From positions 62,001 through 126,000 of the forward strand of contig RCNN01000057.1 of assembly GCA_003667245.1 (NCBI GenBank): a DNA stretch of 64,000 bases, in the 5' to 3' direction. Each line of letters begins with the position of its first letter. Positions within the stretch are counted from its first letter, which is position 1. Position numbers and translations under genes: made by a program. Of the stretch, positions 24,558 through 35,060 are shown one piece after another. This stretch comes from Heterostelium multicystogenum. Its lineage: Eukaryota; Evosea; Eumycetozoa; Acytosteliales; Acytosteliaceae. Below the pieces are notes generated by a model. The model was not told the origin of the DNA and did not search any database. It saw only the letters and a program-made list of their open reading frames with translations.

Positions 24558-24982
24558 ATGACTATATACACTCCAAAAAATGGATCTGAGATGTCAAGTA
24601 TTGTAGGAAAAGGAGGCAAAATGTATATCTTTTATTATGCTGAGTAAGTAATTATCGACCCATTTATGTTTATTTATGTACTTACTTAAAATTTCAAGAT
24701 GGAGTGGTGCCTGTAGAATGGTTATACCTGTTGTTGATGATATTGCAAACGCTAGCCCAAATTTAACTGTAATCAAAGCAAACATTGATTTTATGTCTAC
24801 CTTTATAAATGATATTTTTACAACCATTATTCTAATAAATATTTAAACCATAGGATTACCCAGAGGTCAAGTCTTTATCTGGAATCCCAACTGTTATGGC
24901 CTACAATGGAACAACCAAACTTGCCTATTTTGTTGGACCACAGGAATCAAATATACGTGAAGTTGCTAAAAAAGTCCAATAA
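24558..24982 (+). CDS. Thioredoxin-fold protein with atypical active site (WSGAC)
   Basis: Exon 1 (24558-24643) and exon 2 (from 24699) join in phase to give IFYYAEWSGACRMVIPVVDD, the strand-turn-helix of thioredoxin. A last exon starting near 24907 supplies SLSGIPTVMAYNG, with the conserved cis-Pro, and a final helix ending AKKVQ. Length about 105 residues, normal for thioredoxin. The usual WCGPC is WSGAC here (residues 30-34): the nucleophilic first Cys is Ser and the Pro is Ala. It may therefore lack disulfide reductase activity and act by binding or through the single Cys. The second intron does not close perfectly in frame (around 24798-24906), so one indel is likely. Confidence 0.78.
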
Positions 24983-25287
24983 TGAGTCAATCTTCTATCT
25001 TCTTCTTTAATTCCCAATATTTTGATCAATAACTGCTGTTTTTATTTGTCATTTATATAGATATATACTCGCCCAGAAATATTTAAAATCTTAAAGTCTA
25101 TGTTTTTTTCAAATATATTATAAATTTACAAAGGTGGAGACTCATTAAAATAAATCAATTTACCCTCTAAAGGTTATCTTTTGACTAAAAGCTAATATTA
25201 TTTTAGTTTTATTCATTCTAAATACTAATATGTATGTACTAAATATTTTACTCGATTTGAAGTAATCGTTATATATCAATCAAATAT
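24983..25287. other. Short intergenic, nothing seen
   Basis: AT-rich sequence between two convergent reading directions (thioredoxin-like stop at 24982, F-box copy B stop near 25288). No feature recognised. Confidence 0.4.
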
Positions 25288-26753
25288 TTATTTCATACTA
25301 CCTTTAATATACTTATATAAATTGTCATTGTTAATGATTGTGGAAGTTGTATTGAATTTGCTATCCCCCATGATTAAAATGATATTATCATCTAATTTTC
25401 TTGTTTTAAACCTTTTATAAACATCTGTAATCGTTATATTTTTGATTGTTGATGGAAGATCTTTCAAATTGTTGTTGTGTATTATAAATTCGATATCAAT
25501 GGTTATCGATGAAACTGAAGGTGTCCATACATCTTGTTCTACTTTGTCTTTTCTATAACCAAAATCGATGTTCTCCACTGATTGAACAATTGTTTGATTG
25601 GTTAGAATCGTTGAGTAATCAATTTTAATTGATTGTATTGATCTATTGATTAATCGTTTTTCACCATTATTATGGAATGAACCATATTTAACAAACTTCA
25701 AATTTGGTAATTGATTGCAGCTGTCAATGAGTGTATCAAATTGAAAACCGCCATTATCTGGATGGATATTGAATAAACTCTCTGGAAGATGGATATTGAT
25801 TAAACTCTCTGAAAGTCGTTCAAAATTAATGTCACTTCTGGGAGAAATACAAGACAAAATCAATGTTTCCAAATGTTGAAGTGTTGCAAATTTACTTAAA
25901 CAAGATGAAGATCCGAATAAAAAGAGACCACTCATCTCTAAATATTTGATGTTCGATGGTATAAATTCACTGTTGAATGTTTTTGTTGATTTAATGAGAA
26001 ACATCAATTGAGTGACACTCTCTGGGATATCTCCAATTTCGATTGAATCTTCAAAAGACATCAATTGAAGAGTATGTAATGATGTTAAATGTTTGATGTA
26101 TGGTAGTTCTTTGGTTACCATTTTAAGACACTTTAATGTTGATGGAAGTTGAGCTGATTTCGACCATATCAATCCAGTTTCTGCATTAATGGTGATATAA
26201 TACAGCTTTTCAAGATTGGGTGGGAGTGATTCGAAATCACTTGAAACATAAACACCACTTCTTGGATACAAATATAGTATTTTGAGTGATCGAGGTAAGA
26301 GTGACATTTTAGGAAGTAAACCATGTTCATTAATACTATAATTAATAGCTAAAGATTCCAAATGCAATGGCAATGATGATTCGTTTATCTGATATTTGTA
26401 AGTTTCGATTTCTTTTATATTCGATGGAAATCTGATGTTTTCTTGTAACTCTATATCTCGTCTCAAACAAATTGAATTGATATTTGTATTACTGATATTG
26501 TTTTGAATGAAATGATCATCTATTTCTGATATGGTTTGATTTTGAAGTTAAGTTTTAGAAATCTGTAATATCAAATATACTATATTTATATATCATTAAA
26601 TGATTATAATATATTATATTATACATACTACTGCATTGAATGGTGTCTATTGTATGGAATTTATCAAAAATGTATGAGGAATGGAAGCAATCTTTGGTTG
26701 GGTCGATCGACAATGGACTGATTTCAAGCAGATGATTCTGATCAGTGTATCGA
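25288..26753 (-). pseudogene. F-box-family copy B: LP-repeat part intact, F-box replaced by a retroelement
   Basis: Exon 2 (26525-25288) is open through all leucine-rich/LP repeats (LPSTLKCLKM, IPESVTQLMF, LPESLFNIHP, LPSTIKNITI) and matches copy A over its length with no frame break. Exon 1 survives only from 26753 to 26629; upstream of the RYTDQNHLLEIS segment the sequence switches abruptly to reverse transcriptase. The F-box, the ATG and the poly-Asn leader are missing, so as drawn it cannot make an SCF adaptor. The intron border (acatac at 26623-26628) is conserved with copy A. A short extra LPESLFNIH repeat near 25765-25795 is unique to this copy. Truncated gene, or a mis-joined assembly. 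Confidence 0.8.
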
Positions 26754-28048
26754 GGTTTTTCCAATTTTTGAAATAGCCAAAGTTGTTGTCCGAACCAAGG
26801 ACTCTGTTGAAAACCCATATTTTACAGGCCTTTGATCTGAGCCTAAGGTCAAAGAGGTTAAAACCTCCAACTTCCCAAGGGAAGCAGGACCGATCGGAGG
26901 CCATTAAAGTTATGAAATTTGAAGTTACAATCCTAGAGGAAGAGAAAAACCAATTAATCAGCTTGTACAATTTTGTGAAATCTTCGTCCGACGGAGACTC
27001 CAGGTAGAGATGATAGAAGATCTTAGGCAGAACATATGAGTTAATGATGGCCGACCTCGCCCTAAGGGTTAGTGAAGGTCTTTTGAATAGAGAGACATCA
27101 GCGTTGATTTGATTTATGAGAGTACTTAGCTTAGATTCGTGACCTTTGGATCCAAACATCACCCCAAGGTAGCGCTCATTGGTGGTAGAGACAGGGAAAG
27201 GCGACATGGACACATCAATACCATTGAGAGGGATGACAGTACACTTGGATGGGTTGATCCTAGCAGATGTGGCTAGTTTAAATTTATCAAACCAACCAAG
27301 CACCAGGTCGAGCTCTTCGAAAGAGGAATTGAGGGAGGCGGTGTCGTCTGAGAATTGGAGTAGCTTCACAAGGTCAACAACCGAAAGAGGACCAATACGT
27401 CTTGTTGGAGATGGGCCGGACTTAAGACCGACAATATTCTTGTCGGCCATAATGGCTCTAGCCAGGGCCTCAACGACCAAAACAAAAAGGGAGGCTGATA
27501 TCTGGTCACCTTGTTTGGTGCCTCTATTGATTTTGAAGAAGTCTGTGGGAAATCCATTAACTAAGACATTAGCAAGTGAGTCTCTAAGCATGGCCATAAT
27601 GAGTTTCACGAATGGAGAAGGTATCTTAACATGGTACAGCACTCTTTCAATGGAGTCATGAGTTACTGAGTCAAAAGCCTTAAGCAAGTCAAACAGGGTA
27701 ATGATGGCCTGTATATTTCCCTGCTTAGCAGCCTCAATGATTTCTTTTAGGAGTATAGTATTATCATGAATGAGTCTACCTGGGACGAATCCATTTTGGT
27801 ACACATTGATGACTGCGTGCAAACACAGGTTCCAGCCTTTTCGTGACTATTTTGCTCAACAGTTTGTAGTCAACATTAAGGAGACTGATAGGCCGGTTAT
27901 CAATGCTAAGCTTGTCACCTTTTCTTAAAAATTGTGGTAATAGATCCCATCTTAAACCTGTCCGGAATGGATATTGATATCCATTCCCTTTTGGCACAAC
28001 AGGAATACCCTCGGGCTAAACCTGTTTTGTTTTTCTAAAGCTCCCTTC
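26754..28048 (-). mobile_element. LINE-type (non-LTR) reverse transcriptase fragment, TRE-like
   Basis: Reading leftward: PKGNG and DNRPISLLNVDYKLLSKI (27960-27850), then after one frame shift near 27800 the frame continues with NGFVPGRLIHDN, DLLKAFDSVTHDS (catalytic block A), NRGTKQGDQISASLF, LLQFSDDTASL (catalytic Asp pair in block C), ERYLGVMFG and RARSAIINSYVLPKIFYHLY. These are the ordered blocks of a non-LTR retrotransposon polymerase. No endonuclease, ORF1 or 3' tail is present; the fragment stops abruptly at 26754 in F-box DNA. Its 5' side lies only a few dozen bases downstream of tRNA-Ile and in the same direction, the placement known for Dictyostelium TRE3 elements. Family name is inferred. 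Confidence 0.85.
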
Positions 28049-28068
28049 TACACCCGCCTCCGGGTGTA
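28049..28068. repeat. Perfect hairpin next to tRNA-Ile
   Basis: TACACCCG, a CCTC loop and CGGGTGTA form a perfect 8-base-pair GC-rich stem about 15 bases past the 3' end of tRNA-Ile, in otherwise AT-rich DNA. It may be the 5' boundary structure of the retroelement, or a structure that helps end the tRNA transcript. Confidence 0.6.
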
Positions 28069-28082
28069 TACATGTTAAATTT

Positions 28083-28155
28083 TGCTCGATGCAGGGATCG
28101 AACCTGCGACCGTGGCGTTATTAGCACCACGCTCTGCCGACTGAGCTAATCGAGC
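28083..28155 (-). tRNA. tRNA-Ile (AAT)
   Basis: On the minus strand: acceptor GCTCGAT/ATCGAGC, D arm TTAGCTCAGTCGGCAGAGC with a GCTC/GAGC stem, anticodon stem TGGTG/CGCCA around CTAATAA (anticodon AAT), T arm GCAGG TTCGATC CCTGC, discriminator A; 73 bases, no intron. A and B boxes are standard (GGTTCGATCC). Only a TTT run follows directly; I see no T4 in the next 40 bases downstream, unlike tRNA-Leu at 23538. The retroelement fragment starts just beyond. Confidence 0.95.
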
Positions 28156-28523
28156 TGTAATGAAATTTCATTTTTTAATTAATTTAAAGTTAAATTTAGA
28201 AATACACCTATTTTTTACTATTAGAATTTATTATGTAATCATTTTTGATCAAAAATACTAATATGAAAATATATTTGATACTTGTTATATAATATATATT
28301 CTGATCATAAAATTGAAAAAGACGAATACTGTTTAAATTTACAAAATGAGATTTGTATTTAAATGGTGTTAAAGTTTGATTATGTCATTTATTGGTATGT
28401 AATTAATTTAAATTCATTTAGGATCAAAACTATAATTATTTTTAACATAATATTATCATTATTATATATTTTATTAAGTTTAGTTTACTTAATATACATC
28501 ACATAGTTTACATTCTAAATCTG
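28156..28523. other. Intergenic, upstream of tRNA-Ile
   Basis: AT-rich spacer between the tRNA 5' end and the ATG region of the next plus-strand gene. No feature recognised. Confidence 0.4.
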
Positions 28524-29765
28524 GTGATGATAAAAATGTTAACATTCAATACATCCAAGTTTTTAGTTTCAACTAATACGATGACTGCTGCTTCGAGCTT
28601 CGCACATGGAAGCATATTTCTACGTAGAAATTTAAATCTTTCCAATAAATACATAAACATCATTGGCACCACTAACAGCCAGTGTAGTATCAGTAGTAGT
28701 AGTCGAGACCTTAAAACAATCCTCAAAAACGGAAATATTATTAATAGTAGCAGTAATGGCGGTTGTAGACTATGCTATTCCACGGCTACAAATGCCAATT
28801 CAGATACAGCAACCGTTAAATCAACAAATAATAATAATAAATATCAACAGGAAGTAATTAAAAGAGATGATTCACCAGAGAAAATACAACAAGATATATT
28901 CAGGGAGATAGAAGAGCAAGTGATGACTTGTATCGACCAGTCTCACCTTGATTTGATACCAAAGTTTGCTGACTCGCCACTACCGTGGGAGGACGACACC
29001 CATTTGGCGCTTACTTCATGCTCTCCTTTCCTGTCGCTCATCTATCCGCGCTCTCTGTACGCGTCATTGTCGCCTCCACTTGTCAGCTTTCAAAAGATAT
29101 GGAACACCCTCAGACGTCGCTCTCGCTCCAATCAGATTGCTGCAATCATTGACAATGACTCAAAACTGATCGAACTGACAACAGCAAAATATGTCGACTT
29201 GTTGACATCGCTCTCCAACTACACTGCAACACCTGAACAAACCAAACACATTCAATCACTCTGCACCAACTACTACTACACTAAAACGATTGAGCCAATG
29301 CTCAAATGCCTCACTCAGTGCTTACAATTCACACATCCAGTACAATATAAACTGGACATCAGACAAATTTCAAATGCACAAAGAACTAAACTCCAGCAAT
29401 TTGGAAGTAACCTATTTATTTCAATACACTATTCAGTAGATGGTAAGTAGAGTGGACTTTGTGTAACACACACAATTCGGTCAAGGACACTAACAGCCGT
29501 TATCATTATAACAGGAACATTCGGTGTTAACAATTACAAGCAAGACAATCGTAATAATTTAGTTTCATCCGCAATTTGGCATGCATCTCTCCCTGATAAC
29601 GTAGATAACGATACATATGTAGTAGATGTCGCAAGTTTAGACTGGAGAGTTGCATTCCTCTGTCCATCCACCACAGGCTTGATGGCTGTCGAGCAAATGG
29701 TTCCACCATTACAAATCATATCATCACTTCCCTCAACCACTGCATCAAAGTCTGCATCAAACTAA
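28524..29765 (+). CDS. Unrecognised protein, probably imported into mitochondria
   Basis: Exon 1 (28524-29442) and exon 2 (29515-29765) join at a clean GT-AG intron in phase 1 to give 389 residues. The N-terminus is Ser/Thr/Asn-rich with scattered Arg/Lys (HGSIFLRRNLNLSNKY, SRDLKTILKNGNI) and few acids, as in a mitochondrial presequence. Then come an acidic helix (PEKIQQDIFREIEEQVMTC), a predicted alpha-helical middle (PPLVSFQKIWNTLRRRSR) and a C-terminal part (SSAIWHASLPDN, LDWRVAFLCPSTTGLMAVEQ). I do not recognise the family. Several ATGs lie near the start; 28524 is the first. Function unknown. Confidence 0.7.
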
Positions 29766-29864
29766 ATAGAAATATTTATATACAATAAACAATACAATAC
29801 TATCAATTGTATTGATTGATAATATATTTAGAGTTGATTAGATATATGTTATTTGATGATTTGT

Positions 29865-31028
29865 TTATTTATTTCTACGTTGAGCGATGTTTACACTCAA
29901 AACGAGGTAATCGTAACGATGACCATCGAGATGCTTGATAGCTTCTTCGGTTGCCTTCATGTCAGTATAAGTGACGTAAGCAAAACCTCTTGGTGTACCA
30001 TCTGGTTGCTTTGGTACGTTGACCTTTTGTACATTACCGAAACGTCCAAACAATTCACGAAGATCCTTCTCGTTGGCGTTTTCTGAAAGATTAGATACAA
30101 TAAGACTTGGTACTTCAATGGGTGAAGCTGGTGAATATCCACCTCTTTGTGATGGTAAAACGTATTTGTTTTCTGTTCCTTTCTCTTCTTTCTCTGGCTT
30201 GGTATTTGATTTTTGTGCTACAGATGGTAATGATAGTAGAGAGTCGATTAGGATATGTTCATCCACGTATGATGGGGTGGTGTTCTGATCTGATACTTAC
30301 TCATTTCTATAGCATCCTTGTATGGGCACTTGGAGGTGAAATGGTTCTTCTTACAGTTTCTACATACAATGACATCCTTCTTCTCTTCTTCGGAGATGAT
30401 GTTTCTAGATAAAACTAAAAATACTTCTTCACCAGATGATGTATTTGCCAATCCATTTGTTCCAACGCAAATCTCCAAACTTTTCCCATTTTCTTCTATC
30501 ATCAACTCTTTTATTTCTAACAACTGGAACTTGATATTCTCTGAATGTTTTGATAATCTATAATAATTTACATAAATACATTAATTAACTATTCTTTTAT
30601 GTTTATAAGGTATTATTTCATAGTAGTCATAATCATCATCATAATCAACATAATCAACTTTAGACTATCATCATTATCATTCTTCTTATCTAAAAAGAGA
30701 AAGCCTAAGAATAACTATCATCTAGCTACTGTATTATAAATCTTATAAGCATCAATGAATATCATCGTTGACATTATCTTCTGCACTTTATATCTTTTCA
30801 TATCTATCTTATGATTGTATGTTGTTTGTAATTCATTGTATCTGATGATGCATCTGCTCTGTACTACTATTGTTGACTATGACGACTTGATGAATCTAAG
30901 AAAGTAAGCAATAGACAGCACCTACTTTAACGTCTTCACCCTTTTCATTCTTGACGATGATCTCTGTAACTTTTTCCTCTGGAACTTCAGCCCAGCTTTG
31001 CTTTTGTGGAATTGCAAACAGTTGCCAT
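29865..31028 (-). CDS. eif3g: Translation initiation factor eIF3 subunit G
   Basis: Three exons encode IPQKQSWAEVPEEKVTEI (about 31010-30925), then IIKTFREYQVPVVRNKRV with a CCHC zinc knuckle (CRNCKKNHFTSKCPYKD, about 30374-30319), and a last exon with ENKYVLPSQRGG and a C-terminal RRM (LIVSNLSENANEKDL, RGFAYVTYTDMKAT). This order, knuckle then RRM, is specific to eIF3g, which sits in the eIF3 complex on the 40S subunit and helps scanning and reinitiation. One-base shifts are needed just after the ATG at 31028 and in exon 2 (near 30530 and 30475). A downstream ATG in exon 3 is not a likely start because acceptor TAG near 30219 restores the frame. Confidence 0.9.
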
Positions 31029-31868
31029 TATTTATATATATATGTAGTATTCGATTAATATATAAATTTAAACGATAATAATAATAAATAATAATAGTGA
31101 CTATCAATATATTTATTATAAATATTATTATTACTCAAGCACCAAAGCTTTCTATCAAAAATTTCTCAACTTAAACTTCATTTTTTTTAATTTTTTTTAT
31201 TTTTTGATTTTATTTTTTTTCAACCTAACGAACATGTAGTTCAGTTTTTATCTTCACGACAAGACAAGTTATCTTGTGATAACTGAATAACAACAAGACC
31301 CAAGATACTTTTGGTCATTTCATTTTAAGATTTCTTCTAAATACTACTACACACATAATTAACTACTAACTGATTAAAGTACTTTGTATCCATTATTATT
31401 ATGTGTTGTTGAAATGAAGTATTTTATATCTCAGTTGTTGAGTATGTATATTAGGATAACAAGAAGTGTTCAATAATTTGAATGTAAAATAGTGGACAAA
31501 ACTTTATTCTATGTGAATATTAATAATATTATTATTATTAGTAATATCTTGAATATTAATGGAATGAATTATAAGTATTCATAGGCATGGCTATTTTTAT
31601 TTTTATTTTGGGATCAAAAATTCATTTGGTGGTTGGGAAGATCTCATTATTTTTGTTGGTTGGGACTTGTTTTTGATTTAAAAATAAAAAAATTCCAAAA
31701 TTTAATTAAAAAGACCCAAAACTAGATGAGATATTATTCATAATCAGTTTTATTTTAAAAACATATTATCATTTTGCATAGTGTGTGTTGTTGGACCATT
31801 CTCCATAATTAAAATAAATTTGAAAATATCATAATATTATTGACCCATTATTAAGTTCTTACACGGAA
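31029..31868. other. Divergent-promoter region
   Basis: Lies between the starts of eIF3g (leftward) and the ankyrin gene (rightward). AT-rich, with T runs near 31181-31220 and a degenerate A/T block at 31670-31700. No gene found. Confidence 0.45.
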
Positions 31869-34800
31869 GTGGAACAGAAACAATGGTGTTTGGATCATGG
31901 CAACACCAATTGCAATAACATCAACAACAAACCAACAGCAACAGAACCTCCACAATCTGGCTTGTCTCTAACACCAAAGCAATCCATCCACATCAACAAT
32001 AGTAATAATAGTAATAATAATAATAACATTGATGAAAATATAGAGATTGACACCAATAACAATAACAACAGTATTAGCAATAATAATAATAATAATGTTT
32101 GTAATGGCAATATTTGATAATAATAGTAGTAGTAGTAATACTAATACTACTGCTACGAATAGTAATAGTAGTAATAATGAAGATAATAATAATAGTAGTA
32201 ACAACAATAGCAACAGCGGGAGCAGGGGTAACAACAGTGTTGGTAACAAGGTTTTGGCTGGTGGTAATTTCAGTTCATTGCTCGAAGCCATCAAAAAAGA
32301 CGATAGAGATTTCATTGTTGAGTTTTGCAGGAATAACACCACGTGGCTTGACAAAATTGGATTTCAGAGACACCGATGGCAGAACCCCAATTCACTACTG
32401 TGTCGAATACGATGCCTATGCTTCGCTTGACATTGTTCTGTCGTCGCAATCTTCGCTGGTCATCGACATCAATCACAAGGACAAAGACGATTGGTCGCCT
32501 TTGCACTGTAAGTATCCCATCCAAGACTTGACTTGGCTTGACTTCACTCGATTCATTATCCTCATATTGACATGAATCTATCTACGCTTAGATGCTGCTT
32601 TATTCGATAGAATCGACTGTGCTTTGCTGCTGATTCAGCACCAGGTCAACATCAATTGTCTGACCAATGACGGCTGGACCCCGTTGCACATATGTGCGTG
32701 GCGTGGACACAACGACTTTGCGACAATGCTCATTGAGAAGCGTGCGAGCTTGTCACTCAAAACGAAACAGGGAATGACTGCACAGCAGCTGGCACTTAAT
32801 TCATACCACTTCACACTTGCCAACGAAATTGGTGAAGCAATGTTGATTAGAGACGATTATGAGCAGCAGCAACAACAACAACAACAGCAGCAAAACAACC
32901 TTTCAAACTCTGGTACTGCAACACCGGTCGTTCAAACAGCATCACAATCTCCAACTCCACCAGTTGTATCGCCTATTTTGCAATCACAGGCTAACTCATC
33001 ATCTTCTACATCCAATACTGCCGCCGTTGCAGATGAAATATCAGAGGAAATATTGTCGACGCTGCAGAGAGGTGAAACTCCACAGTTTCAAGTCGACACG
33101 AATTACAACAACGTCAAAGATCAGTATGGTATCACTGCACTGCATATATGTGCAATGTATGACCGTGTCGACGTGATTCACACACTGATACAAAAGCTGC
33201 GAATGAATGTAAATATACAGGATAACAGTGGAAGAACTCCGCTGCACTACGCATCATAACGCAGGCAAGATTGATGCCATGAAAGCACTGATCCAATTCG
33301 GTGCCATTGTAAATATTAGTCTAGCAAGCAGCGCTGGTGACTATGTCCCAGCCGTTGGTATCAACGCGCCAAAACTCAGAAAGGAATTATGGTGTCACAC
33401 CGTTGCATGAAGCTGCATCCTGTGGAGATGTCCGCGCTCTCACATTGCTTGTTTCCAACAATGCTAATGTCAATGCACGTTCCTACTATGGAAGTCCGCT
33501 TTCACTATGCTGCATCGGTCGGTTCGGTGGAGATGGTTCGCTACCTCCTCCAGGTCGGAGCAGACAGCCGACTGCGCTTCCGATCAAGGGCTAACTGCCC
33601 TTCATGTTGCAGCTTTTTCACGGACACACACAATGCGTAGCAGCACTGATTTCACAGGGTGCAGAAGTAAACTCAAAATGCGAGGATGGAAGCACTCCAC
33701 TACTGAAAGCTACGATTGGCGCGAGTGGATCAGAGTCACGTGAAAACAGCTTACAGTGCATCAGCGTATTACTGGAGAGAGGTGCCGATCCAACATTCCA
33801 ACGACTGCTCGGAAACACCGCTACATTTTGCTGTATACTACGGTTTGACCGATATAAGTCAAGCGCTTATTGGAAGAGGAGCAAATCTCGAAGCCAAAGA
33901 CTGCTGGGGCGAAACCCCCACTCCACAAGTCGGTATACCATAATCACAGCAGAGTGTTGGAGCTTCTCATTGGTATGGGTGCCAGACTGGCCTCGTACAA
34001 CTATGAAGGAGAGACACCTCTACACATCTCAGTACGAAAAGGTGCTTCCGACTGCTCGCAGCTGCTCATAGAGAAGAATGCCCCGCTCGATATATGCAAT
34101 AAATATGGCGAGACAGCACTACACTACGCTTGTACATATGGATCGATAGAGTTGACCATGTTACTGTTGGAGAAGGGAGCCACTCCACATTTACCAGATG
34201 CACAGGGCGATATTCCATTGATGGTAGCACTACGCAAAGGCTTCACAGAGATAGCACTCGCATTGATTAGGTGGGGTGTACAAGGTGGACGTATTGAATT
34301 TACTGAGCAGATTCGCGATCGAGACTCTTTCTCTGGCGAGGTAGGAGAGTCACCACTTGTATCGCCAATGCTGCGGCCCAACAACTACAGAGAGCATGCT
34401 TTACACGCCGCTGCAATGGCCGGCTACTCCGACTGCGTGCTCGCTCTTCTTGGTGTCGGTGCAGATATCAATGATCTGAATGTTATGGAAACACTCCTCT
34501 TCATGGCGCATGCTTCAGCGGCAATGCAGACCTGGTTGATATGATGATCATTATGGGTGCAGATGTAAATAGAACGAACAAAGATCAGGTGACACCCCTG
34601 CATGTCGCAGCACTATCAGGATACTCAAGAGTCGTCGAAGTACTCATGTCAAAGGGAGCGGACTGCTCCAGTGCGATAGAAATGGAAACACCCACTACAC
34701 TGTGCTTCACTGGCAGGCGATGTTAATTCAATCTCCTACATACTACAAACCAATCAAATACCAATCGATCTTAAAAATGCAAAGCAATGGACCCCATTAC

Positions 34801-35060
34801 ATATGAGTGCATCTGCAGGGCATTTAATGTAATATTTCCTCATAACAAGCATATGTATATTAGATACAAACACTAACAGACTATACTTTACTACCAATAG
34901 ATGTGCTAGATATTTAATTAACAATGGAGCCAATCCAAACATTAAGGATATTTCAGGAGACACAGCCTACGATACAGCAATGGCATCGGGTCATATCGAC
35001 ACAGCAGCATACTTAAAGAACATCAAACCAAAGAAATCACTAAAGATTTTCGGAAACTAA
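31869..35060 (+). CDS. Large ankyrin-repeat protein, many frame breaks
   Basis: After an Asn/Ser-rich leader (to about 32260) the sequence encodes well over a dozen ankyrin repeats (DGRTPIHYCVEYDAYASLD, DGWTPLHICAWRGHNDF, YGVTPLHEAASCGDVRAL, YEGETPLHISVRKGASDC, KDQVTPLHVAALSGYSRVV, KQWTPLHMSASAGH). Two introns (32508-32591 and 34829-34900) close in frame. The C-terminus is short and basic (NIKPKKSLKIFGN). Ankyrin arrays bind other proteins; no enzyme domain is seen, so the partner is unknown. The frame shifts about nine times between 32110 and 34700, always resuming in a new ankyrin unit. The start is unsure: an ATG at 31897 (MATPIAITSTTNQQQQ) is in a different frame from the downstream Asn-rich part. 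Confidence 0.8.

Noticed and set aside
26783..27661. Plus-strand frames across the retroelement
   Set aside because: The minus strand has all ordered RT motifs; the plus-strand frames are its shadows.
31895..32354. Leu/Ile-rich minus-strand frames read as membrane proteins
   Set aside because: They are the antisense of AAT/AAC repeats coding poly-Asn in the ankyrin gene leader.
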